Assembly: GCF_004135205.1 (NCBI RefSeq)
Contig: NZ_CP035490.1
Location: 5,819,501 to 5,883,500 of the forward strand
Direction: 5' to 3'
Length of the DNA stretch: 64,000 nucleotides
Source: Hahella sp. KA22
Lineage (GTDB): Bacteria > Pseudomonadota > Gammaproteobacteria > Pseudomonadales > Oleiphilaceae
A model generated the notes under the pieces. The model saw nothing but the letters and a program-made list of their open reading frames with translations, was not told the origin of the DNA and ran no database searches. Position numbers and translations under genes: made by a program. This document shows positions 42,751 through 51,996 of this stretch, piece after piece (the first letter of the stretch is position 1; each line of letters begins with the position of its first letter).

Positions 42751-43596
42751 TCATCTATTTACGTCATTGAGCATCCTGTGGTGATGCTTCGCATGATCGC
42801 GAATGAATGTCTTAATGAAAAAGTAGCTGTGATCATATCCAGAGCGATAGTTCAGGGTCAGCGGAATGTCTTTCTCCGCGCAGGCGGCCTTCAGCAGCTC
42901 TGGGTTCAATTGCTCCGCCAGGAACTCATCCTTATCCCCCTGGTCCACCAGAATCGTCTTCACTTTCGCCCCGGATTCGATCAGCGCCACAGAATCATAG
43001 GCTTTCCAGTTTTCCTGGTCCGTTCCCAAATAGCCCGCCAAGGCTTTCTTACCCCAAGGGCAGGACATGGGTGCGCAAATCGGCGCAAAGGCGGAGACTG
43101 AACGGAATTTTTCCGGTTGCTTAAGCGCGATAGTCAGCGCGCCATGCCCGCCCATGGAATGGCCGAATACGCCAGTGCGCTCCGGGTCCATGGGCAGGTT
43201 GTCAGCCACCAGCGAGTACAGCTCTTCCGTCACGTAGGAATACATACGGTAGTTGGAACGCCAGGGCGCTTCCGTCGCATCCACGTAAAACCCGGCGCCG
43301 GAGCCAAAGTCATAGCTGAGATCTTCGCCGTCCAGGCCCACATTGCGGGGGCTGGTGTCAGGCGCCACCACGATAAAGCCGTATTCCGCGGCGGCGGATT
43401 CGACGTCCGCCTTCTGCACGAAGTTCTGGTCTGTGCAGGTCAAACCGGAAAGCCAGAACAAGGTGGCGCACTTTCCTTCCTCCGCAGCAGCGGGAACGAA
43501 TACGGAAAAAGTCATCAGACAACCGCAGGTTTCCGAGTCGTGCTGATAGCGGCGCCAATATCCGCCGTGGCATTTATTTTCCTGAATCAAGTGCAT
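42751..43596 (-). CDS. fghA: S-formylglutathione hydrolase
   Basis: A 281-residue alpha/beta-hydrolase of the esterase-D/FGH type. The catalytic Ser is in GHSMGGHGAL (about residue 147), the Asp in ILVDQGDKDEFL, and the His in GYDHSYFF near the C-terminus. The substrate-side motif LFWLSGLTCTDQNFVQKA is typical of FGH. It hydrolyses S-formylglutathione to formate and glutathione, the step after the dehydrogenase 18 bp upstream. RBS GGAGGAA precedes the ATG. Confidence 0.95.
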   Translation of the reverse strand: MHLIQENKCHGGYWRRYQHDSETCGCLMTFSVFVPAAAEEGKCATLFWLSGLTCTDQNFVQKADVESAAAEYGFIVVAPDTSPRNVGLDGEDLSYDFGSGAGFYVDATEAPWRSNYRMYSYVTEELYSLVADNLPMDPERTGVFGHSMGGHGALTIALKQPEKFRSVSAFAPICAPMSCPWGKKALAGYLGTDQENWKAYDSVALIESGAKVKTILVDQGDKDEFLAEQLNPELLKAACAEKDIPLTLNYRSGYDHSYFFIKTFIRDHAKHHHRMLNDVNR

Positions 43597-43614
43597 AGGG
43601 TTCCTCCCGGTGCG

Positions 43615-44757
<1,143 letters not shown>

Positions 44758-44966
44758 TTATGGATTCCAGTGAGACACTATAGGCGCCGTCAGAAGGCAT
44801 CGCAATGCCTGCAGTCGGCTTCGCGGCCCTCCACCAAAAGGCGTACTCATATGATTCAAAACGGGAATTGTTCGACATTCCTGACCACGCGCTGACGCAT
44901 TTCCCTTGCGAGACGTTGAACCCCAGACGGATACTGAGCGCGACTCAGGACGTCGCGGCCATCATC

Positions 44967-47675
44967 ATGATCCTCACAAGCAAACTGCAACCGCCTCAAC
45001 TTCCCGCGCAACTTTTGCCTCGGGACGCCTTACAGCAACGACTTGGCGGCATAATAAGAAAGCCGGTCACATTGGTGTCCGCGCCGCCGGGCTTTGGCAA
45101 AACCACGGCGCTGGCGCAATTTCTTCATCGCGAACAACTCCCCTACCTGTGGTACGCCCTGGACGAACAGGATAATGTCCCTGGGATTTTCTGGCGTTAT
45201 GTTTGCGCGGGATTCGAGTCCGTCTTCCCCAAAATCGGCCCGCGCAGCGCGCGCATCCTGTCTGTAGATGACGACGCCTTGAACGCTGTGCGCAGCCTGC
45301 TGGACGAGTTGACGCAACTGGGACGCACCTGGCGGCGTCCGGAAAGCATGCTGGTGGCGATTGATGATGTGCATTACCTCAACGACCCAGCCTTGTTACA
45401 GCAGCTGGACTACTTTCTGGATCATCTGCCGCCTTACCTTCATGTGGCTCTGATCAGTCGCACGATACCGGCGCTGCATATTCCCCGTCGTCAGGTCCGC
45501 GACAGCGTTCTGTTACTGAATGCGGAGCATCTGCGGCTCTCTGAAACCGAAGCGCCGCAATTCCTGCAAACCCGCCTGGGGATAAGCCTGGAAGCATCGG
45601 ATATGAAAAAACTGCATCGCCTTACCGAGGGCTGGATCGGCGCATTGCAACTGTATGGTTTGAACCTGCAGTCGCAACCCGCCAACCGGCTGCTGACATT
45701 AAGCGCGCAGCCAGAGAATGTGGCCGCCTATCTGGCGGAAGAGTGTTTTCAGCAACAGGACGACTGGGTGCAGACAGGTTTGTTGAATCTGGCCCTGGTT
45801 CCCCTTTTTAACCTGCAGCTCGCCAACCAGCTTTGTCCCGGCCTGGACGCCGCCTTGTTGCTGGAGACTTTGTTGAAGCGCCAGTTGTTTTTATCCGAAA
45901 CCAGCGCCGATGGAGCCTGGTATCGCTTCCACGATTTGTTGAGGGATTGGCTGCAATTGCGCAATCAAGACCGCCCGCCCGGGGAACTGCAAATGCTGCA
46001 TGGACAGGCCGCACAATGGTATGCGGAGCAAAGTTACTTTTTAGAGGCCATGGAGCAATGGACCCTTGCCGGCGACTGGGAGCAAACCGCTTTATGCGCA
46101 GGCCGCGCGCTGCCGGAAATTCTCCGTATGGGCCATTATCCGCTAGTAGCGCGACTACTGACGAAAATCCCCCACGAACAACTGCACCGTTATCCCAAGC
46201 TTTTGGTCCAGCGGGCGTTTTTACAATTGACGCGAATGCGCTTCTATGAAGTCGAGACTGATCTGGATCTGGCGGAGCGCTATGTGGACGCCATGCTGGA
46301 GCAGTCCCAAAATGCTCAGACACTGGCGCAGTTGAAACGCCAGTACGGGTTACAGGAATCCGAATCCGTCAGAGAACTGAAATGCATGATCATTCTCGGA
46401 CGCAGCCACATCGCCCGGATGACGGATAGACCCGAGCTCGCCACCGAACAGCTTGAGCAAACCCGCGACTTTCTTCCTGAACAGGACTCGCCCTTCACCG
46501 CCTGGCTGTTTCAGGGCCTGGGCGCGGACGAGTATATCCGCGGCTCGTTGCATGCGGCGCAATACCTGCTGATGCGCGCCCTGCGCAGTAGCCGCAAATA
46601 TGAAGAGGGTTTCTGCCTGCTCGCCACCTTATCCTGGTTAATTCCCGTGCTTCTGCAACAAGGTAAGCTGCAATTCGCCAAAGAACTCCTGGAGGAACAG
46701 CAGTCCTGGCTGGAAAGCCGCCACATGCACTGTTTGCCAAACTGGGGCGCCCTGCACTATCTACGCCTGTTGATTCTGCTTGAGCTGGAACAACCCGAGG
46801 CGGCCAATCAGGAGTTAGAGCGCCTGTGGGACGCCACCGACGACCGCGTCATGGCGGTGGACCGGGTCTACCATAAATGGGGCGAGCTCGCCCTGCGTCT
46901 GGCTCAGCAAGACTATCTGCAGGCGGAAAAGGCGCTGAATCAGTTGGACGCCTATTTTCAGCAGCATTTCAGTCAGTGGAATTTTGTCATCCCCAACCCC
47001 GCCACGCTCAAAGTTCTTCTCGACGCCTTATCAGGCAACCCTTTCCCCTTGGCGCAATGGGCTGCGGCTTATGATACCCAGGCGCCTATCGTCAATTTGC
47101 AACGGCAAACCATCGAACTGATGATGTACGTCCGCATCAGGATCTATCAGCAAGCGGACGAGCTGGACATACTTCAGGAACGGCTCAAGCTCATCCAGCA
47201 AGCTGGAAACCTGTACTTTTCTATTAATCTCTTGGTTCTGTGCTGCCTTAACGAATTGGCTCAAGCGCGCCCCAGCAGCGCGCGAGAGTTTCTCAGTCAG
47301 GCCGTAAACGCCGCCGCGCCTCTCGGCGTACGCCGTCCCTTCCAGGAAGAAATCGCCTTTCTGCAACCGCTATTAATGGATATGACGCGACGCGGACACG
47401 CTGCGACTTTTATCTCAGAACTGATGGCTTACTCGCCCTCTCAAGTCCGCCCGCAACACGGCCACAGCAGATATCCGTTAGTGGAAGAACTCAGCCAAAG
47501 GGAGACCACCATTCTGAATCACTTGTCCGCAGGGCGCAGTAATGAGGAAATCGCGGTCGCGCTGAACATCGCCGCCTCCACGGTAAAGACGCATTTGCGC
47601 AACATATACGCTAAACTGGGGGTGCGTCGCCGCACTCAGGCGCTGGCGATCGCAAGGGACAAAGGCTTGGTGTAA
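44967..47675 (+). CDS. MalT-type (STAND ATPase) LuxR-family transcriptional regulator
   Basis: About 902 residues. The family start LTSKLQPPQLPAQLLPRDAL is followed by Walker A SAPPGFGKTT and Walker B-like MLVAIDDVHYL, winged and TPR-like helical regions in the middle (residues about 380-800), and a C-terminal LuxR HTH (LSQRETTILNHLSAGRSNEEI, then AASTVKTHLRNIYAKLGV). The frame opens at 44805, but the family N-terminus begins at the ATG 44967, which lacks a clear ribosome binding site. Such regulators bind an inducer through the TPR part and ATP. It is divergent from the formaldehyde genes, so control of them is possible but unproven. Confidence 0.88.
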   Translation: MILTSKLQPPQLPAQLLPRDALQQRLGGIIRKPVTLVSAPPGFGKTTALAQFLHREQLPYLWYALDEQDNVPGIFWRYVCAGFESVFPKIGPRSARILSVDDDALNAVRSLLDELTQLGRTWRRPESMLVAIDDVHYLNDPALLQQLDYFLDHLPPYLHVALISRTIPALHIPRRQVRDSVLLLNAEHLRLSETEAPQFLQTRLGISLEASDMKKLHRLTEGWIGALQLYGLNLQSQPANRLLTLSAQPENVAAYLAEECFQQQDDWVQTGLLNLALVPLFNLQLANQLCPGLDAALLLETLLKRQLFLSETSADGAWYRFHDLLRDWLQLRNQDRPPGELQMLHGQAAQWYAEQSYFLEAMEQWTLAGDWEQTALCAGRALPEILRMGHYPLVARLLTKIPHEQLHRYPKLLVQRAFLQLTRMRFYEVETDLDLAERYVDAMLEQSQNAQTLAQLKRQYGLQESESVRELKCMIILGRSHIARMTDRPELATEQLEQTRDFLPEQDSPFTAWLFQGLGADEYIRGSLHAAQYLLMRALRSSRKYEEGFCLLATLSWLIPVLLQQGKLQFAKELLEEQQSWLESRHMHCLPNWGALHYLRLLILLELEQPEAANQELERLWDATDDRVMAVDRVYHKWGELALRLAQQDYLQAEKALNQLDAYFQQHFSQWNFVIPNPATLKVLLDALSGNPFPLAQWAAAYDTQAPIVNLQRQTIELMMYVRIRIYQQADELDILQERLKLIQQAGNLYFSINLLVLCCLNELAQARPSSAREFLSQAVNAAAPLGVRRPFQEEIAFLQPLLMDMTRRGHAATFISELMAYSPSQVRPQHGHSRYPLVEELSQRETTILNHLSAGRSNEEIAVALNIAASTVKTHLRNIYAKLGVRRRTQALAIARDKGLV

Positions 47676-47846
47676 GAAGCTGACGGCTTACATCGACGCC
47701 AGGATTTCCTGTCTATCACGCACTTTGAGTTTCATTCATTCGCCGCCGCTACGACACTCCATGTCGTATCAAAAGGTATCATTTCAGCTCTCCCTGAGAG
47801 AGCCCGTCATCCAATATTCGTCCAACTCACTGAAGATAAAAGGCTT

Positions 47847-48116
47847 ATGCAGTTCAAAGCAATTCTATTCATTGCGGCCTCATCGCTTTGCGCAACAGCG
47901 GCGGCGTCCACACTTAGGACGCAAGCCAATACTGGCGATCAGACGCCGATCCCGCTTGAAGCTGAGACCCAGTTACCAAGTGCGGACCTGCCGATATACC
48001 ACGCCAACGCACAGTCGGCGCCGCCACAGAATCTGGTCGCCCCAGAGCCGGCCTATCTCGCGCTTCTGGGGCTGGGAGCGATGGCGCTGTTTTTGCGCCG
48101 GCGCTCCACTCTCTGA
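47847..48116 (+). CDS. 89-residue PEP-CTERM-like secreted protein
   Basis: The N-terminus is a signal peptide (FKAILFIAASSLCATAAAS), then about 40 polar residues, then a C-terminus that fits the PEP-CTERM sorting signal: APEP, a hydrophobic helix (AYLALLGLGAMALF) and a basic end (LRRRSTL). In this system an exosortase recognises the PEP motif. No exosortase or EpsH-like gene is in the window. AAAAGG lies 4 nt before the ATG. The mature middle part is very short for a substrate, so this may be a minimal surface peptide. It lies after the MalT-type gene with a 171-bp gap. Confidence 0.6.
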   Translation: MQFKAILFIAASSLCATAAASTLRTQANTGDQTPIPLEAETQLPSADLPIYHANAQSAPPQNLVAPEPAYLALLGLGAMALFLRRRSTL

Positions 48117-48125
48117 CAAACGCCA

Positions 48126-48707
48126 TCAGGCGGCCTGTTTGCCATCGTATGGCCTCGTCTGACGCGCCCCTTGTAACGCCTGCGCCCACCAGACCAGTCG
48201 ATCCAGCATAATGTCCATGGACTTTTGCGCGCGCGCAGGGGCCAACAGTTCGCCATGCTCATCAAACTGCTCCCAGGCGCTGACGAAGCTGACGGTATCC
48301 CTTACAGTCACGGCATGCAGCTCCGCAAACACCAGACGTAACTGCTCCACCGCCCGCAGACCGCCGGAAATACCGCCATAAGACACAAACGCCACCGGCT
48401 TGGCGCGCCACTCGCTGTTCACGGAGTCAATGACGAACTTCAAGGGGGCAGGATAGCCGTGGTTATATTCCGGCGTCACAATGACGAACGCATCCGCCAG
48501 TCCCACACGATGGCATAACGCTTCGACCGCGGGAAGACGCTCACGTTGATGGTACGGGGGCAGCGCCAGTTCCGCCGGGTCAATCATATCCAGATTCAGC
48601 CCCTGACGATTAAGAATGCGCCCGCCGGCCCAGCGCGCCACTTTGTCGCAGAAGCGTCCTTCCCGAGTGCTGCCATAGATCAACGCCACGTTAATATCAC
48701 TGCCCAT
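48126..48707 (-). CDS. NADPH-dependent FMN reductase family protein
   Basis: A 193-residue flavodoxin-fold reductase with the flavin phosphate loop [16 protein letters not shown], the PEYNHGYP segment (EYN motif for the isoalloxazine) and the [16 protein letters not shown] loop. It is related to ChrR/ArsH-type and azo/quinone reductases, with NAD(P)H-driven two-electron reduction of FMN, quinones or metals. It is divergent from soxR, and a SoxR box sits in its promoter, so redox-cycling compounds probably induce it. Confidence 0.9.
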   Translation of the reverse strand: MGSDINVALIYGSTREGRFCDKVARWAGGRILNRQGLNLDMIDPAELALPPYHQRERLPAVEALCHRVGLADAFVIVTPEYNHGYPAPLKFVIDSVNSEWRAKPVAFVSYGGISGGLRAVEQLRLVFAELHAVTVRDTVSFVSAWEQFDEHGELLAPARAQKSMDIMLDRLVWWAQALQGARQTRPYDGKQAA

Positions 48708-48746
48708 AAATCACTACTCCAAAGAGGTTGTTATCAAGTCTGCGGC

Positions 48747-48777
48747 AGTGTAAAACCTCAACTTAACTTTAGGTCAA
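48747..48777 (-). promoter_or_regulatory. SoxR-type promoter with 19-bp spacer and SoxR box
   Basis: On the minus strand -35 TTGACC (48772-48777) and -10 TACACT (48747-48752) are 19 bp apart, the over-long spacing typical of MerR-family activation. The spacer covers CCTCAACTTAACTTTAGG (48756-48773), which matches the classical SoxR box CCTCAAGTTAACTTGAGG at 16 of 18 positions. It reads toward the FMN reductase, and the soxR ATG lies 15 bp to the other side. Confidence 0.8.
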
Positions 48778-48788
48778 GAGGTATTTCC

Positions 48789-49250
48789 ATGGCGAAGCTC
48801 AACGCCAGTAACGCTTACAAAGAACTCAGCGTCGGCGAAGTGGCGAAGCGCAGCGGCGTCGCCGTTTCCACCCTGCATTTCTACGAATCCAAAGGATTGC
48901 TGAAGAGCAGTCGCAACTCCGGCAATCAACGCCGTTATCCAAGAGGCGTCCTGCGGAGAGTGGCGATCATCAAGGTGGCGCAACGCACTGGCGTACCGTT
49001 GTCAGCGATCAAAGAAGCTTTGTCGACTCTGCCCGAAGGTCGCGCGCCCAATGCGGCGGACTGGCGACGCTTATCAGAACAATGGAAACAAGTGCTGGAT
49101 GACCGAATACGCAAACTCACCCAGTTAAGGGATCAGCTGGACGACTGCATCGGTTGCGGTTGCCTGTCGATGGAGGATTGCCCGCTGCGCAATCCCTGGG
49201 ATGAATTGGCGGCGCAGGGCCCAGGGCCGCGCTTATTGGAGCAGGATTAA
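48789..49250 (+). CDS. soxR: redox-sensing transcriptional activator SoxR
   Basis: A 153-residue MerR-family SoxR. The winged HTH ([21 protein letters not shown]) is followed by the dimerisation helix and the [2Fe-2S] cluster Cys at 120, 123, 125 and 131 ([12 protein letters not shown]). Spacing agrees with E. coli SoxR at 119, 122, 124 and 130. The ATG at 48789 is preferred over upstream in-frame codons because it starts at the family N-terminus and lies just beyond the SoxR box. No soxS gene is adjacent; the divergent FMN reductase is the evident direct target. Confidence 0.95.
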   Translation: MAKLNASNAYKELSVGEVAKRSGVAVSTLHFYESKGLLKSSRNSGNQRRYPRGVLRRVAIIKVAQRTGVPLSAIKEALSTLPEGRAPNAADWRRLSEQWKQVLDDRIRKLTQLRDQLDDCIGCGCLSMEDCPLRNPWDELAAQGPGPRLLEQD

Positions 49251-49268
49251 CCCCGGCTAACGCCGGGG
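49251..49268 (+). terminator. hairpin after soxR
   Basis: CCCCGGC/GCCGGGG with loop TAAC starts directly after the stop codon; the downstream CGGTTAATCGTTTG is only weakly T-rich. Confidence 0.5.
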
Positions 49269-49295
49269 CGGTTAATCGTTTGTATACACTATTGC

Positions 49296-50237
49296 TCAGG
49301 GACGTTCGTGTAAAAACCAGCGGCGGGTTTTCATGAGCGAACGGGCGTGATCACGCAGGAGAACCCCCGCCAACGCCGTGGTGCAAGGCGCCAGCGCTTC
49401 CTGTTCAAAGGCCAGATCGAAGGATTCGAAAATATCCTTTGGGCCCGACCTGGCGTTGAACTGCAGCATGGTTCCGTAATGGGCCACCAGCTCTGCGCCG
49501 TACTTGTCATGCCAATGCCGCAACATGGCGATAGAGGCTTCCGACCCCACATTCTCAGCGCCGTACCAATGCATATACGCCAGCGCCTCCCAGGGTTTTG
49601 TCGTCGGCAACAGCATTAACGCCTGCGCCTGCCCCTGAGGCTCGTACCAGTCGATATGGTCACAATACTCGGGCTCCAGCACATCGCTGGCGCCTGAGTA
49701 TTGAATCTCCCATTCCAACATCCAGCGCTCGAATTCAAAGTAACTGGTGATCTGCTTCTCGGCGATCAATTTATTGATTTCATCCAGAGAGGGAACTTTG
49801 CCAAAACGCTCTTTGGTATGGCCGATACTGTACTCGAAATTCTCCTCCAGATCTTCAGAGTACAGGCGATTATGGGCGTCCAGGACCGCCTGTATGTCAG
49901 CCATTTCCGCGCCGGCGCAGATGGCCTGCGGCGAGAGATCCCTGTCTGCTCCCGACGGCTCCCATCCATAAGGACGGCGCATAAACGCATCCTCGTTGAG
50001 CACCGCCTCGCGCCAGCTGCCCGTATCATTCAACCAGCATGCATGCAACACCGGCCACATGCCGGTCTGATCGGAAATAGTACGAAACTCCGCCCACAAA
50101 TCCATCGCCTCCCCGGCGGTAATTTCAACAGCGAAGGCCTTCCGTGCAACGCCCGGCACATCCATCATCACGACTTCATGCTCGTCATAACCGATCCCAC
50201 TGAGAATCTCACATAACTGGTCTTCGGTTTCTAACAT
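49296..50237 (-). CDS. DUF4253-domain protein
   Basis: A 313-residue soluble protein. The last 110 residues (PTTKPWEALAYMHWYGAE, then LRHWHDKYGAELVAHYGTML and ALAPCTTALAGVLLRDHA) match DUF4253 as I recall it; the function is unknown. The N-terminal part (DQLCEILSGIGYDEHEVVMM) and the middle are acidic and Trp-rich. The ATG at 50237 has AAGGAAGG 7 nt upstream and is preferred over the start at 50255. It has no operon partner. The protein is predicted to be cytoplasmic. Confidence 0.78.
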   Translation of the reverse strand: MLETEDQLCEILSGIGYDEHEVVMMDVPGVARKAFAVEITAGEAMDLWAEFRTISDQTGMWPVLHACWLNDTGSWREAVLNEDAFMRRPYGWEPSGADRDLSPQAICAGAEMADIQAVLDAHNRLYSEDLEENFEYSIGHTKERFGKVPSLDEINKLIAEKQITSYFEFERWMLEWEIQYSGASDVLEPEYCDHIDWYEPQGQAQALMLLPTTKPWEALAYMHWYGAENVGSEASIAMLRHWHDKYGAELVAHYGTMLQFNARSGPKDIFESFDLAFEQEALAPCTTALAGVLLRDHARSLMKTRRWFLHERP

Positions 50238-50255
50238 TGCGCAACCTTCCTTCAC

Positions 50256-50621
50256 ATCTAACAGGTTCTATATGTGGCCGACTTTTTTCTCATATCTTGA
50301 GTTTAGTAGCAGGAAAACTTTAAACCAAACCCCAGCAGGCAATCCTATGTAAACGATTGTGTAATCTGCGCAATACCGCAGCCGCACAATCCCCACGGGA
50401 TATACTGAATTGAAAGCCAAGTCTTTGCAGATGAATCTATAGCGTCAGCCAATACAATGAAATCGGCTGATCGGACGCCATAGTAGAAGTGAGGCTAAAG
50501 AACGATTTATCGGGAAGGAAACCACGCAGAGTCACAACAGCTTTTATGGCGCTTTGTATTTAGCTGCGACAAGAAGATGAAAGAAAAGGCCCACTTTAAA
50601 GGGCCTTTATAAAACTGTTGC
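50256..50621. other. 366-bp intergenic region with a possible structured RNA
   Basis: No coding frame is seen. A -10-like TATACT (50401-50406) has no good -35. Downstream a long stem pairs CTATAGCGT-CAGCC (50437-50450) with GGCTG (50465-50469) and ACGCCATAG (50475-50483), with an internal loop. The region then runs to the terminator of the Spy-like gene. A + strand RNA of about 200 nt is possible, but nothing shows that it is made. Confidence 0.25.
50581..50608 (-). terminator. rho-independent terminator of the Spy/CpxP-like gene
   Basis: On the minus strand AAGGCCC/GGGCCTT (arms 50602-50608 and 50587-50593, loop of 8) is followed by TTTTCTTT. It lies 14 nt after the stop codon. Confidence 0.8.
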
Positions 50622-51080
50622 TTACCAGTCCCTTCCCCCGTGAAACCCGCGTTCGCCGTGTTTTTCTATAAACGCCACCAGCGTGGCTTTCTGTTCGGCA
50701 GTCAGGGTGCTGTGCAGCCGTGCAAGCGTTGGCAGTACGCTGGCGACCGCTTCGTTCATTTGCTGTTGATGCGCTTCGAATGCCGTCAGGATTTTTGCTT
50801 CATCCAGTTGCTCACTGTTGATCTGCGCGATCAGCAGCTCATGGGCGCCTTCCCGCTCTGATTTCATTTTTTGTTTCGCCGCCTGGATCTGCGTAAACAG
50901 TTCATCCAGGATGACCTGTTGCTCCGCATTGAGTTCGAGTTCATCGCTGACCCACTCCTTCGCGTGCTCCCAGCGTTTTTCAGGATCATAGCGACAGGCC
51001 ATCGCTCCTAAAGACATCGCGGCGACCAGTATCCACAACAGCGGTTTTCTGACGTATTTACCCATTTTCGTAGCGTTCAT
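50622..51080 (-). CDS. Spy/CpxP-like periplasmic protein
   Basis: About 152 residues with a signal segment ending in MSLGAMAC, so it may be a lipoprotein (lipobox-like AMAC). Two LTxxQ-like motifs, ELNAEQQ and TLTAEQK, bracket long helices, as in Spy/CpxP and zinc-resistance-associated proteins. The ATG at 51080 has GAGG 9 nt upstream. It is divergent from a CpxR/CpxA-like pair, exactly as cpxP is in E. coli. Likely role: periplasmic stress sensing or chaperoning. The C-terminus has a His/Gly-rich end (EKHGERGFHGGRDW) that might bind metal. Confidence 0.8.
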   Translation of the reverse strand: MNATKMGKYVRKPLLWILVAAMSLGAMACRYDPEKRWEHAKEWVSDELELNAEQQVILDELFTQIQAAKQKMKSEREGAHELLIAQINSEQLDEAKILTAFEAHQQQMNEAVASVLPTLARLHSTLTAEQKATLVAFIEKHGERGFHGGRDW

Positions 51081-51315
51081 AGCGCGTTTCCTCGTGATGT
51101 TTAACATGATGATCAACGTGCTCAGTGTAGGATTACGCTGGCGGGTATTCTTTTCACCGCGGTATCGGCTTGTTTCACTTTGTAACGATCTATCCTAATG
51201 ATAAAAAAGGGATTTTCTGACAGAGAGACAAATCCTTGAAACTTTGCCGCTACAGCGCCGGTTACAGTCGCACTATCATGTAATTCTGATTTCCCTTTTC
51301 CCGCTACGAATGCTT

Positions 51316-51996
51316 ATGAACTTGTTGCTGATAGATGACGATAATGATCTGGCGCGCCTGTTAAACCGCTACTTTCAACGTTTTGGCTGGGAGCTTCGAC
51401 ATGCTTCCGCGCCGTCAATCGCCTACGCGCAGTTAAAGCAAAGCCAGCCTGACGCGATTATTCTGGACGTCATGTTGCCGGAGGAAGATGGATTCGCCGT
51501 ATGTCGCAAGCTTCGCCATGACTACACGACGCCAATCATCATGCTGACGGCCCGCGGTGAAGTGACGGATCGCATCGTTGGCTTGGAGTTAGGCGCCGAT
51601 GATTATCTGCCAAAGCCCTTCGAACCACGGGAGCTTGCTGCGCGCATCCAGAGCATTACCCGTCGTCACGTCTCGGTGGAAAAGCCCTCACCCCTGATGC
51701 AGTTCCGCGATCTGGAGATTAACCCGACGACACAGGAGGCGCTTGTGGCTGGACGCCCGCTTACACTGACCACGTCCGAATTCCGCCTGCTTCAGTTATT
51801 CGCCTCGGCTCCCGGTAAAGTGTTTTCCCGCGACGAGATTATGAACAGCCTCAAAGGTACAGAAGTAGAGCTTTTCTCACGCGCGATCGATATTACGGTC
51901 AGCCGCCTGCGGCAAAAAATGAAGACAAAAAGCAAAAGGGAGTTCATAAAGACTGTCTGGGGAGCCGGCTACCGATTTGTCGGAGAAGCGCTGTAA
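51316..51996 (+). CDS. OmpR/PhoB-type response regulator, CpxR-like
   Basis: 226 residues: a receiver domain with phospho-acceptor Asp in AIILDVMLPEEDG and acidic pair LLIDDDND, switch Lys in DDYLPKPFEP, and a C-terminal winged helix (LTTSEFRLLQLFASAPGKVFSRDEI to KTVWGAGYRFVGE). The frame opens at 51244; the ATG at 51316 begins at the receiver core. It overlaps the kinase gene by one base (TAATG). Context with the Spy-like gene favours a CpxR-like role; orthology was not tested. Confidence 0.92.
   Translation: MNLLLIDDDNDLARLLNRYFQRFGWELRHASAPSIAYAQLKQSQPDAIILDVMLPEEDGFAVCRKLRHDYTTPIIMLTARGEVTDRIVGLELGADDYLPKPFEPRELAARIQSITRRHVSVEKPSPLMQFRDLEINPTTQEALVAGRPLTLTTSEFRLLQLFASAPGKVFSRDEIMNSLKGTEVELFSRAIDITVSRLRQKMKTKSKREFIKTVWGAGYRFVGEAL

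Noticed and set aside
51117-51315. CpxR boxes in the divergent gap of the Cpx-like module
   Set aside because: Only isolated GTAA-type motifs are present, with no tandem GTAAA-N5-GTAA arrangement.
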